Shown: in pieces, positions 45,689-53,959 of the stretch
Numbering within the stretch: position 1 is the first letter of the stretch
Layout: every line of letters starts with the position of its first letter
DNA from: Sphingobacterium endophyticum
Lineage (GTDB): Bacteria; Bacteroidota; Bacteroidia; Sphingobacteriales; Sphingobacteriaceae
Length of the DNA stretch: 64,000 nt
Assembly (NCBI RefSeq): GCF_009733535.1
Contig: NZ_ML771899.1
Location: forward strand, 372,001-436,000
Reading direction: 5' to 3'
Position numbers and translations under genes: made by a program
The notes under the pieces: model-generated
The model's input: only the letters and a program-made list of their open reading frames with translations
Database searches by the model: none
What the model was told of the DNA's origin: nothing

Positions 45689-48373
45689 CTATTTTCCAGT
45701 TTTTAAGAATTTATATACCATCCCTAACATAAAATATTGTCTTAAGGTTAATGTCTGGGAGTAATTCGTAGAGTTTCCATAGCTGCTGAAATTATTGGAA
45801 ACATTTTGATTAAGGATATCAAAAGCTGATAACTTTAATTCACCTTTTCCTAAAATTGGATAATATACTGATGCATTTAAAATGTTTAGATTTCTTCTGT
45901 CACCGTTAATCCCAACAACTTGATTTTTTACGGTAAATGAACTTTCTATTCTAAATTTCTTGATGTTATTTAATAGTAATGTCGCACCTAAGCTTGTATT
46001 CGTGTTGTTTATGTTTTTAAAATTTTCGGAGTCGTACTTAAAATTAGTATTATTAATTCCCATTGCGAACGATGGGGTAAATGTGAAAGCACTTTTATAG
46101 CTGAAGGTTACTGTATTATTCCAATTTCCATAAAATTGAGTGGCAAGATTTTCTTCATTATTAGACATGCTGTAATTTTGGTTAGCGTATACGTATGAAT
46201 AAGTAGAAAAACTTAAGTTCCAATTTTTATTTTGAAGGAATGTTTTTGAAAATGAAATATTTGTGCCGTACGAATCAGTTGGTCCAGCTTGATAAGATTG
46301 GGAAGTTCCAGTGCTGTTTTCAGTATTGTAGGTGTTTGCATATCCAACGCTATTGTCTTTAGTTGAATAATTTGCAGAAATAAAGAAATTGATTTTAGAT
46401 TTGTTGAAAAACTTATTATACCTAATACTATATCTTTCCTCAATAGTGTTATCAAAAAAGGGACTTGCTAATTGTATTCGAGTGGGGTATAAATCTGAAT
46501 TAACAGAAACTATACTGTAGAAATTAGGAGCTGAAAAAGACTTATAATAATTTAGATTTAGGTTTTTATAGGTAATACTTAAATCGGGTAGCCAATAAGA
46601 ATTTTCATTTTTCAGGTTCTCACGTTTTTGATAATAATCAAAGTTATTAGATTGACTTGCATACTTAATTCCTATTGAAATAGGAAGGTCTTTAATTAAA
46701 CTAATATTCCATTTTGTTCCAGCATAGAATAGATTGTTTTTTAATCCTTTATTATTAGCAACATCATTCCTATTGGAGAATTCATCAGCATTAATCTTGT
46801 TAAGTATATCTTCTGTTTCCCATTGATTACCATTTATTTGTTGTGCATAGAGATCGAAATTTATTTTTTTATTAATAGGGACTTGTAAGTTAATTTTATG
46901 TTCAAGTACCTGTGATAGATTATTAGAATTTTCTATTTGATGCTGAAGGATTGTACTATCATTAAAAAGAAAATAACGGCTATTAGAATTGTTATTACTT
47001 ATTCCTGATCCATTATTATTTCTTAAATTATGGTTAAAAGATAATAGCCATTTATTTTTAAACTTCTTTTCGATATAAAATGAATGGTAATAATTGAATC
47101 TTTTGTTGTTATTTGAACTATTACTTTCAGAACGTAAAACATAATCTGCTTCATTTCTCCAGCTTTCGGAATTGCCCATATAGTCAGAAGTATGTTTTGA
47201 TTGTGTTAAATTTGTTGAAAATGTAAATTGTGATGTAGTATCAATATTATATCTAATAAATGCTTTCAATTCGTGATTAAAATTCGAATTTTCATTTATG
47301 CTATTTCCCTTGGATTGCTCTAAAATTTCATTATAAAAGCTATTGCCTGTCCGACTGTTATCACTATAGAAATCGTGCTGGCCATAATTATACATTAAAT
47401 TAGTTTTTAATTTTTTTGCAATATCATAGTTTACATTTACTCCAGCAGAAATCTGATTCATAAGTCCATTAGAACTCCAATAGGAATAACTATTGTTTTC
47501 CATTCTATTCATACCTCCATGTTCATTAAGTTCTGAATAGTCAAATCCTTGCCTATTTATATTATTTGCAAAACCGATAAAACTAACTTGTAAAGTGTCA
47601 CGGAAGGTATTTATTAATGCTCCTGATTCATAGCGGTCTCTTGTAGCCGCACCTCCATAAAATTTTCCAAAATTGGCCTTTAGAAATTCTTTCTTCATTT
47701 TCAAGTTTATTACAATGGGCAATTCTGAATCATCTAAAATTTCTCTTTTAGATTCACCTTTATCCTTAATGACCTGCACAATATCTATTAATGATGCATC
47801 TAAATTACGAGTTGCTATTTTAAGATCCTGAGCGAAGAAATCCTTGTTATTAACTCTGACGCCACTCACTTCTCGTCCTTGATAATATATGGATCCATCT
47901 GCATTCACTTGTAGACCGGGTAAAATCCTAATTAATTCCTCAACAGTAGCGTTTGGCCTAGTTTTGAAATAATCTGCTTTATATTCTAAAGTATCACCAA
48001 TTAAACGGATAGGAGGAACAGCTGTAATAGATATTTCTTCAATTGTATTACCTTTCAAAATGATGCTGTCCATCTTATATTTTTCGCCTGGTTTTAAATT
48101 TAATTTTCTTTGGAAGGGTGAACTATTTACATGGGAAACAAAAAATAAAATTTCTTTATTTGCTGGTATTTTTACCAAATCAAATTCACCTTTTTCGTTT
48201 GTAAGGGCGTAAGTTATCACAATTGAGTCTTTTTCTGAAACAACTGAAACTGTCGCTTTTTCCAACGGTTTCAATTCAGAATCAAATACATGTCCTAGGA
48301 TAGAAGAATTGTTTTGAGCGAAACTTAAATTCACTATTAAAATAAAGATTGATAGAAGATAAAATCTTATCAT
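45689..48373 (-). CDS. Outer-membrane beta-barrel protein with CarboxypepD_reg-like and plug domains
   Basis: 894 residues with a signal peptide (ending FAQ). Order: carboxypeptidase-regulatory-like domain (about 22-110), a plug-like domain (about 130-230, LPGLQVNADGSIYYQGREVSGVRVN), and a large Asn/Ser-rich beta barrel to the C-terminus (MLGMVYKFLKTGK). This is the layout of the Bacteroidota outer membrane beta-barrel family related to TonB-dependent receptors. I see no TonB box. It may import or secrete an unknown substrate; no SusD partner is adjacent. Composition is AT-rich and Asn-rich compared with the housekeeping genes. Confidence 0.82.
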   Translation of the reverse strand: MIRFYLLSIFILIVNLSFAQNNSSILGHVFDSELKPLEKATVSVVSEKDSIVITYALTNEKGEFDLVKIPANKEILFFVSHVNSSPFQRKLNLKPGEKYKMDSIILKGNTIEEISITAVPPIRLIGDTLEYKADYFKTRPNATVEELIRILPGLQVNADGSIYYQGREVSGVRVNNKDFFAQDLKIATRNLDASLIDIVQVIKDKGESKREILDDSELPIVINLKMKKEFLKANFGKFYGGAATRDRYESGALINTFRDTLQVSFIGFANNINRQGFDYSELNEHGGMNRMENNSYSYWSSNGLMNQISAGVNVNYDIAKKLKTNLMYNYGQHDFYSDNSRTGNSFYNEILEQSKGNSINENSNFNHELKAFIRYNIDTTSQFTFSTNLTQSKHTSDYMGNSESWRNEADYVLRSESNSSNNNKRFNYYHSFYIEKKFKNKWLLSFNHNLRNNNGSGISNNNSNSRYFLFNDSTILQHQIENSNNLSQVLEHKINLQVPINKKINFDLYAQQINGNQWETEDILNKINADEFSNRNDVANNKGLKNNLFYAGTKWNISLIKDLPISIGIKYASQSNNFDYYQKRENLKNENSYWLPDLSITYKNLNLNYYKSFSAPNFYSIVSVNSDLYPTRIQLASPFFDNTIEERYSIRYNKFFNKSKINFFISANYSTKDNSVGYANTYNTENSTGTSQSYQAGPTDSYGTNISFSKTFLQNKNWNLSFSTYSYVYANQNYSMSNNEENLATQFYGNWNNTVTFSYKSAFTFTPSFAMGINNTNFKYDSENFKNINNTNTSLGATLLLNNIKKFRIESSFTVKNQVVGINGDRRNLNILNASVYYPILGKGELKLSAFDILNQNVSNNFSSYGNSTNYSQTLTLRQYFMLGMVYKFLKTGK

Positions 48374-48605
48374 TTAGGAATTGGTGTTTGGTTATTCTAA
48401 AATAATATAATTTTTTGGCAATAATTACCCCGAAAATTGATTTAACATAATTTAGCATTAACCATGTTTTTTTAAATTTTTCTTTTCTATTAAAGGTCAG
48501 GGGGGAGGTTTTCCCTCAGAATAAGGAAGATTATGAATGAAAAAATAAATGCAGAATTCAACGAAGTAGGTGTGGCATATTTTCAAATTCCGGGGTTAAC
48601 ATGTC
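48374..48605. other. Intergenic stretch upstream of the outer-membrane protein and hairpin array
   Basis: AT-rich bases upstream of the 45689-48373 gene (read from the minus strand). A 93-codon frame begins at 48533 and runs through the hairpin array; I do not accept it as a gene (see rejected list). I see no RNA gene. Confidence 0.5.
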
Positions 48606-48753
48606 ACTCCTACGGAGTTGTTTTTGGAATATATACTTATTCCAGACCCTTCGGGTCTGGCTATAGATATTTCATCCCGATGGGATTTCAAGTTCATCCC
48701 GATGGGATTTCAAGTTCATCCAAAAAGGAATATCATGTTCATCCTGATAGGAT
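48606..48753. repeat. Array of short hairpins (REP-like interspersed repeat)
   Basis: Within about 150 bases I can see: ACTCC-TAC-GGAGT (48606-48618), GGAATA-TATACT-TATTCC (48626-48643), CCAGACCC-TTC-GGGTCTGG (48642-48660), then two exact tandem copies of a 22-base unit (48671-48692 and 48693-48714), each holding ATCCC-GAT-GGGAT, a broken third start at 48715, and a degenerate copy ATCCT-GAT-AGGAT (48741-48753). In the last copy both sides of the stem have changed (C to T and G to A), so pairing is kept. The 22-base unit is not a multiple of three, so the array is not protein-coding. Confidence 0.72.
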
Positions 48754-48823
48754 TTTTACTTTAAGACAATATATTTCCAGATTACGGAGGAATATGATCT
48801 TTAAAAGGGGGTGATGTGATATA

Positions 48824-48863
48824 TTGTTATTGAGGGGAAATTCTTTAAAAAAACGTATTTTTG
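48824..48863 (+). promoter_or_regulatory. Promoter of rlmD, probable leaderless start
   Basis: TTG at 48824-48826 or 48830-48832 and TATTTTTG (48856-48863), an exact -7 match, 7 bases before the ATG at 48871. Confidence 0.5.
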
Positions 48864-48870
48864 CGGAATT

Positions 48871-50280
48871 ATGGGAAGAAGAATACCTCAGGATAAGAAA
48901 TTTATTTCAGACGTTGAAATAGTTGATATTGCCGAAGAAGGCAAGGGCGTTGCCAAGCACGATAATTTAGTTTTGTTTATTGAGCGAGCGGTGCCTGGAG
49001 ATGTGTTGGACGTGGAGTTGGTTCGAAAGAAAAAGAATTTTGCTGAGGGGAAGATTGCTGCGGTAAAAAAGGGTTCGGAGTATAGAATTGATCCATTTTG
49101 TTCTCATTTCGGGGTGTGTGGTGGTTGTAAATGGCAGCACATGACCTATGACTCTCAATTGAAGTTCAAAGAGCAATATGTTGGGAATGCATTATCAAGA
49201 ATTGGTAAAGTTGATGTTTCTGGGATGGAACCAATATTGGGTTCCGTTCAGACCGAATATTATAGAAATAAATTAGAATATACATTTTCCAATAAGCGTT
49301 GGTTAACGAGCCTTGATGAGGTGGAGCCCACAGATTCGATGGACGCTCTCGGTTTCCATGTTCCTGGAAGGTTTGATAAGATCTTAACGATAGATCATTG
49401 TTTCCTTCAGCAAGATCCTTCAAACGATTTGCGGAATAGCATTTTTGAATTTGCAAAAGAAAATTTCATGTCATTTTATGACTTGAGAGAACATGAAGGT
49501 TGTTTGCGAAACTTGATTATCAGAACTTCTTCCACCGGAGAGCTGATGGTCATTGTGGTGTTTGCCTACCCAGAAGAAGGACAAGTGGACATGTTGATGT
49601 CATTTATCAAAGAAAAATTTCCTGAAATAACTTCTTTATTATATATCATAAATCAGAAACGTAATGATACCATTTTTGATCAAGACATACATGTTTATGC
49701 TGGTCGAGATTTTATTTATGAGGAGATGGAAGGGTTGAAGTTTAAGGTTGGTCCAAAATCATTTTATCAAACCAACTCAAGACAGGCTTATGAATTATAT
49801 AAAATTACAAGGGAATTTGCGGATTTAAAGGGAGATGAGTTAGTTTATGACCTGTATACCGGTGCTGGAACAATTGCAAATTTTGTTGCGAGATCAGCTA
49901 AGGAGGTTATTGGCGTTGAATATGTTCCAACAGCAATAGAGGATGCGAAAATTAATTCAGCAACAAATGGTATTGACAATACGAAGTTTTATGCAGGCGA
50001 TATGAAAGATGTACTTACATCTGATTTCATAAACGAACATGGCAAACCAGATGTTGTGATTACAGATCCACCGAGAGCCGGCATGCATCCAGATGTTGTT
50101 GATCGCATTTTAGAGATGGAGAGTGAAAAAGTGGTTTATGTCAGTTGTAATGCTGCAACTCAGGCACGTGATTTGGAGAGTTTAACAAGTAAGTATGAGG
50201 TTGTTCGAATAAAGCCAGTTGATATGTTTCCACATACACAACATGTTGAGAATGTAGTATTATTAAAATTAAAGAAATAA
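48871..50280 (+). CDS. rlmD: 23S rRNA (uracil(1939)-C5)-methyltransferase
   Basis: 469 residues. Methylates a conserved uracil in 23S rRNA with SAM. N-terminal TRAM domain (about 1-70), the 4Fe-4S motif CSHFGVCGGCKW (about 78-89) with a fourth Cys in DHCFLQQ, the SAM-binding YDLYTGAGTIANF, and the catalytic Cys in DPPRAGMHPD...VYVSCNAATQARDL. It has normal family length. The next gene starts with no gap after its stop codon, which indicates translational coupling. Confidence 0.92.
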   Translation: MGRRIPQDKKFISDVEIVDIAEEGKGVAKHDNLVLFIERAVPGDVLDVELVRKKKNFAEGKIAAVKKGSEYRIDPFCSHFGVCGGCKWQHMTYDSQLKFKEQYVGNALSRIGKVDVSGMEPILGSVQTEYYRNKLEYTFSNKRWLTSLDEVEPTDSMDALGFHVPGRFDKILTIDHCFLQQDPSNDLRNSIFEFAKENFMSFYDLREHEGCLRNLIIRTSSTGELMVIVVFAYPEEGQVDMLMSFIKEKFPEITSLLYIINQKRNDTIFDQDIHVYAGRDFIYEEMEGLKFKVGPKSFYQTNSRQAYELYKITREFADLKGDELVYDLYTGAGTIANFVARSAKEVIGVEYVPTAIEDAKINSATNGIDNTKFYAGDMKDVLTSDFINEHGKPDVVITDPPRAGMHPDVVDRILEMESEKVVYVSCNAATQARDLESLTSKYEVVRIKPVDMFPHTQHVENVVLLKLKK

Positions 50281-50682
50281 ATGGATTTACAAGATCTACT
50301 AAATAAAGGGCCTGAGGAAGAAGGGAAGCCAAGTAAAGGGAAAAGTCCTTTGGTAAGTTTAAAGTCGGACTTAGATTTTTACAAGGATTCAATTCAAGAG
50401 GTTTCTTCAGAGATGATGGCAGAAGGGTATACTTTGTATCCAATATTTGTTGCACACCAATTAAAGGTTGATTTAGGGGAATTGATATTAGATAAAGATG
50501 AACTGAATACGCAATGGAGTATTCAGGCGAGTTCATTGGAAGAGTTTGTGGATAGAGGGATTATAAAAGAAGATAAGAAGGAGTTCTTTATTAAGAATTT
50601 TAAATCTGCGAATGAATTTATGTGTCTTTTTGTGATCGTACCGGAGGGGGCTAATTTTGTTTTCTATCCTTATAATACCTAG
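50281..50682 (+). CDS. Conserved hypothetical protein coupled to rlmD
   Basis: 133 residues with no signal peptide, so cytoplasmic. Function not recognised. The first 35 residues are Lys/Gly-rich and probably flexible (NKGPEEEGKPSKGKSPLVSL); the rest has helical and strand segments (EMMAEGYTLYPIFVAHQLKVDLGELIL, FMCLFVIVPEGANFVFYPY). The ATG begins on the base right after the rlmD stop, so it is translated from the same message. It may help rlmD or ribosome maturation, but that is only a guess from position. Confidence 0.8.
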   Translation: MDLQDLLNKGPEEEGKPSKGKSPLVSLKSDLDFYKDSIQEVSSEMMAEGYTLYPIFVAHQLKVDLGELILDKDELNTQWSIQASSLEEFVDRGIIKEDKKEFFIKNFKSANEFMCLFVIVPEGANFVFYPYNT

Positions 50683-50703
50683 TGATTTAAAACTTTTTAA
50701 CAT

Positions 50704-50731
50704 TTGCTAGTCAAAAGTATTATTACCTTTA
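50704..50731 (+). promoter_or_regulatory. Candidate promoter before the carboxypeptidase-regulatory-like gene
   Basis: TTG (50704-50706), 17 bases, TACCTTTA (50724-50731; one mismatch to TAnnTTTG), 7 bases before the ATG. Confidence 0.35.
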
Positions 50732-50738
50732 AAATTGG

Positions 50739-51494
50739 ATGTATAATAAAGTAAAATATATTGCCCTATTATGTGCTTTCTTTTTCTTGGGTATTGCTGC
50801 ACAAGCTCAAGAATTAGATAACATGGTCTCTGGCTTGGTGCTAGAGCGTGGGACAGACACTAGAATTAGTGATGCGAATGTGGTCAATTTAAGGACCAAA
50901 CAAACAGTTAGGACGAATTCTTATGGCGTATTTACTGTTGAAGTGAATGTGGGGGATACCTTGTCGATTAGTAAAGTTGGTTATGGACCGGTAAAGACAA
51001 GGATCAATACGTTGGAGGACATTTTGGTTGATATACAGGCAGGAAACCAGATCGAGACGGTTGTTATAACCCGTAGTACCAAGGAGGGTCAAATGCGAGA
51101 GATGATGGAAGATTATGGTAGTAAAGGTGTATATAATGGGGGTCACAATAAATTTGGGACCTATTTAGCTAGTCCGGCGACGGCTTTGTATAATCTGTTC
51201 GGAAAAGAGGCGAAGAATGCGAAGCGTTTTGAGAGCTATATGAATCAAGAATTGGAAGAAACGAAAGTAGATCGCATCTTCAATAAAACGATTGTATCGA
51301 ATTTGACGAAATTGGAGGGAGATGAATTACAATCGTTCATGGATATTTATAGACCATCGTATTCAACAGCTCAGCGCTGGGGACAATATGATTTAATGAA
51401 TTATATCAACAGTTCATTTAAGACATGGAATTCGCAAGGACGTCCAAAATCTCAAAGATTGCCTAAGTTAGATATTCCCACTTTGGAAAAATAA
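50739..51494 (+). CDS. Exported protein with carboxypeptidase-regulatory-like domain
   Basis: 251 residues, signal peptide ending AQAQ (about 24). Residues 27-105 form the beta-sandwich CarboxypepD_reg-like domain (SGLVLERGTDTRISDANVVNLRTKQTVRTNSYGVFTVEVNVGDTLSISKVGYGPVKTRI). The remainder is helical and basic (EGQMREMMEDYGSKGVYNGGHNKFGTYLASPATALYNLFGKEAKNAKRFESYMNQELEETKVDRIFN), resembling the C-terminal part of Bacteroidota periplasmic proteins of unknown function. Single gene followed by a 16-base dyad and a sigma-54 promoter. Confidence 0.8.
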   Translation: MYNKVKYIALLCAFFFLGIAAQAQELDNMVSGLVLERGTDTRISDANVVNLRTKQTVRTNSYGVFTVEVNVGDTLSISKVGYGPVKTRINTLEDILVDIQAGNQIETVVITRSTKEGQMREMMEDYGSKGVYNGGHNKFGTYLASPATALYNLFGKEAKNAKRFESYMNQELEETKVDRIFNKTIVSNLTKLEGDELQSFMDIYRPSYSTAQRWGQYDLMNYINSSFKTWNSQGRPKSQRLPKLDIPTLEK

Positions 51495-51508
51495 GGTGCT
51501 GTTAATTA

Positions 51509-51524
51509 ATAAGTTGTAACTTAT
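51509..51524. promoter_or_regulatory. 16-base dyad upstream of the sigma-54 promoter
   Basis: ATAAGTT-GT-AACTTAT (51509-51524) has perfect 7-base arms and ends about 20 bases before the -24 element of the OmpA-like gene. It may be an activator site or the end of the previous transcript. Confidence 0.35.
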
Positions 51525-51544
51525 AAAATGGATAAAAATGTAGT

Positions 51545-51561
51545 TTGGCATTGGCTTTGCA
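51545..51561 (+). promoter_or_regulatory. Sigma-54 (RpoN) promoter of the OmpA-like lipoprotein gene
   Basis: TTGGCATTGGCTTTGCA has GG at 51547-51548 and GC at 51559-51560 separated by exactly 10 bases, fitting the -24/-12 consensus TGGCAC-N5-TTGC. The start of transcription would be about 51572, leaving a 50-base leader before the ATG at 51622. This is the only good -24/-12 match I found in the intergenic regions. Confidence 0.7.
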
Positions 51562-51621
51562 AATAAGCATTCTATTAGTGGGACAATAAATTAATTAGTA
51601 CAAAAGATAAATTATTTGATT

Positions 51622-52311
51622 ATGAAAATGAATAAAAGACTAGCGGTATATGGATTGACAGTTGCTACATCAGCAATGTTATTTGCTAGCTGTTCAACCA
51701 TTCAAAATAGTAGTAACACAACAAAAGGAGCTGTAGTAGGTACAGCAGCTGGTGGTGCAATTGGCGCCTTAATAGGAGGTAAAGCGGGTAATACTGCAGT
51801 AGGTGCAATTGCTGGAGCTGTTATTGGTGGAGCTGCGGGGACATTGATCGGTAAGAAAATGGACAAGCAGGCAAAAGAAATTGAAAATACAGTAGCTGGA
51901 GCTGAAGTAGAACAAGTAGGTGAAGGTATCTTAGTTAAGTTTGATTCAGGTATTTTATTTGATTTTAATAGTACAGCTTTGAAACCTACAGCAAAAGAAA
52001 ACATTGCTAAATTGGTTGAGACATTAAATAAAGAACCTAATACTGATATCTTGGTTTTAGGACATACAGATAACGTAGGTACTTTGGCTGCAAACCAAAA
52101 AGTATCTGATGGCCGTGCCTCATCAGTTAAGGCATTCGCAGTTTCACAAGGATTAGCAGGCAGCCGTATAAAAACAGAAGGTAAGAACTTTGCCGAGCCA
52201 ATTGCTTCCAACGATACAGAGGCAGGTAGAGCAGAAAATCGTCGTGTTGAGATTGTAATTGTTGCAAACAAGAAAATGCAAGAGCAAGCTAAACAAGAGG
52301 CAGCTCAATAA
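51622..52311 (+). CDS. OmpA-family lipoprotein with glycine zipper
   Basis: 229 residues. Lipoprotein signal with LFASC (Cys at about 24), a glycine-zipper segment (about 36-80, GAVVGTAAGGAIGALIGGKAG ... GAVIGGAAGTLIGKK) like those of outer-membrane stress lipoproteins, and a C-terminal OmpA peptidoglycan-binding domain (about 105-215) with GHTDNVGTLAANQKVSDGRASSV and AGRAENRRVEIVI. It should tie the outer membrane to the cell wall. I chose ATG at 51622 over an upstream TTG at 51616. The gene has a sigma-54 promoter and a clean terminator. Confidence 0.88.
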   Translation: MKMNKRLAVYGLTVATSAMLFASCSTIQNSSNTTKGAVVGTAAGGAIGALIGGKAGNTAVGAIAGAVIGGAAGTLIGKKMDKQAKEIENTVAGAEVEQVGEGILVKFDSGILFDFNSTALKPTAKENIAKLVETLNKEPNTDILVLGHTDNVGTLAANQKVSDGRASSVKAFAVSQGLAGSRIKTEGKNFAEPIASNDTEAGRAENRRVEIVIVANKKMQEQAKQEAAQ

Positions 52312-52332
52312 GACTTTTTAAAATATAAATGG

Positions 52333-52365
52333 AAGGCGCTAATTCAAATTGGCGCCTTTTCTATT
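52333..52365 (+). terminator. Rho-independent terminator after the OmpA-like gene
   Basis: AAGGCGC-T-AATT-CA-AATT-G-GCGCCTT followed by a T-rich tract. Confidence 0.75.
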
Positions 52366-52441
52366 TTGGTTGAATGTTGATGAGTTTAGGAAGAATATGC
52401 TGGAGTGATGAAATAAAGTTTTGTTAAATTTCACTAAGTGC

Positions 52442-52482
52442 TGACAAACTGTCATTTGTTTAATAGATAATTACTAACTTTG
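52442..52482 (+). promoter_or_regulatory. Promoter and TGACA/TGTCA dyad of miaB
   Basis: A perfect dyad TGACA-AAC-TGTCA (52442-52454) abuts the -33 TTTG (52455-52458). TAACTTTG (52475-52482), an exact -7 box, is 16 bases further on, 19 bases before the miaB ATG. The dyad is positioned to act as an operator; the same pentamers occur before groES. Confidence 0.5.
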
Positions 52483-52501
52483 TAGTCTTTGAAAATTGAC
52501 T

Positions 52502-53935
52502 ATGTTAGAGTTAACGCATACAACAAAAACACATGATGAATCTCGCCAAGGTGAGGCTTTAGATATGGTTCCTACTGGGCAATCCACAGGTCGTAAGCTT
52601 TATATTGAAAGCTACGGATGCCAAATGAATTTTTCAGATAGTGAAATTGTAGCTTCCATCTTGATAGAGAAAGGATTTGAGACAACGAAGGATTATAAAG
52701 AGGCTGATGTTGTATTTATCAATACCTGTTCGATTCGTGAGAATGCAGAACAGCGAGTTCGAAATAGATTAAAGGAATTCGAATCTGCGAAGGCAAAGAA
52801 TCCAGGCATGGTGGTAGGTGTATTAGGCTGTATGGCAGAGCGATTGAAGGCAAAATTCTTGGAAGAGGAGAAATTGGTTGATGTTGTTGTGGGACCTGAT
52901 GCATATCGCGATTTGCCAAATTTGATTGATCAAGCAGATGAGGGTGGACGTGCGGTAAATGTGTTGCTTTCTCGAGAGGAGACCTATGCAGATATCAGTC
53001 CTGTGCGATTGAACAGTAATGGTATTTCAGCATTTATTTCGATAATGCGAGGATGTGACAATATGTGTTCATTCTGCGTTGTTCCATTCACTAGAGGGAG
53101 AGAGCGAAGTCGTGATGTTGAATCCATTGTAAAAGAGGCTCAAGATCTATACAATGCCGGATATAAAGAGGTTACTTTACTAGGACAAAACGTCGACTCG
53201 TACAAGTATACCCCTAAATCGGAAGAGGGAGAGGCAGAGAAGTCGACCATCAACTTTGCTCAATTGTTAGCTTTGGTAGCCGAAGTAAGTCCGGATTTAA
53301 GAATCAGGTTTTCTACGTCACATCCAAAGGATATAACTGACGAGGTATTATATACGATGGCCCGTTATGAGAATATCTGTAATTATATTCACTTACCGGT
53401 TCAGTCAGGGAACTCAAGAGTTCTAGAATTGATGAATAGGACTTATGATAGGGAGTGGTATATCAATAGGATAGAAGCTATTCGCCGTATTATTCCGGAG
53501 TGTGGAATCTCAACTGATGTCATTACAGGATTCTGTACAGAGACTGAGGAGGAGCATCAGGAAACGTTATCAATGATGGAATATGTAAAATATGATTACG
53601 CCTATATGTTTGCCTATTCAGAACGACCTGGAACCTTGGCAGCGAAGCGTTATGAGGATGATATACCGGAAGAGGTTAAGAAGCGCAGGTTGACAGAAGT
53701 TGTGGATTTGCAAAGAGCACATAGTTTATATAGAATTGAGAATTTTGTTGGAAAAGTTCAGAAAGTATTAATTGAAGGAACTTCTAAACGTTCGGATAAG
53801 GATTTCTGTGGTCGAAACGATCAAAATACGATGGTTGTTTTCCCAGTGGATGAACGTTTTAAGATTGGAGATTATGTAAATGTATTAGGCGAGAGCTGTA
53901 CATCTGCGACCCTGATCGGAAGAATAATTGATTAA
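52502..53935 (+). CDS. miaB: tRNA-2-methylthio-N6-dimethylallyladenosine synthase
   Basis: 477 residues (ATG at 52502; an upstream TTG is not needed). Radical SAM methylthiotransferase that adds the 2-methylthio group to i6A37 of tRNA. N-terminal UPF0004 domain with C in [22 protein letters not shown] and LGCMAERLK (three cluster ligands), radical SAM C-x3-C-x2-C in [22 protein letters not shown], and a C-terminal TRAM domain (about 400-470). It begins a block of conserved order in Sphingobacteriales: miaB, sigma-54 activator, lptE, TPR, secG, groES, groEL. Confidence 0.95.
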   Translation: MLELTHTTKTHDESRQGEALDMVPTGQSTGRKLYIESYGCQMNFSDSEIVASILIEKGFETTKDYKEADVVFINTCSIRENAEQRVRNRLKEFESAKAKNPGMVVGVLGCMAERLKAKFLEEEKLVDVVVGPDAYRDLPNLIDQADEGGRAVNVLLSREETYADISPVRLNSNGISAFISIMRGCDNMCSFCVVPFTRGRERSRDVESIVKEAQDLYNAGYKEVTLLGQNVDSYKYTPKSEEGEAEKSTINFAQLLALVAEVSPDLRIRFSTSHPKDITDEVLYTMARYENICNYIHLPVQSGNSRVLELMNRTYDREWYINRIEAIRRIIPECGISTDVITGFCTETEEEHQETLSMMEYVKYDYAYMFAYSERPGTLAAKRYEDDIPEEVKKRRLTEVVDLQRAHSLYRIENFVGKVQKVLIEGTSKRSDKDFCGRNDQNTMVVFPVDERFKIGDYVNVLGESCTSATLIGRIID

Positions 53936-53959
53936 TAATCTAAACACTAAATATTAATA

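Noticed and set aside
48533-48814. A 93-codon frame crossing the hairpin array
   Set aside because: The two exact 22-base repeats are read in different frames, the region is made of stem-loops, and the protein has no family resemblance. It is an artefact of a long open frame.
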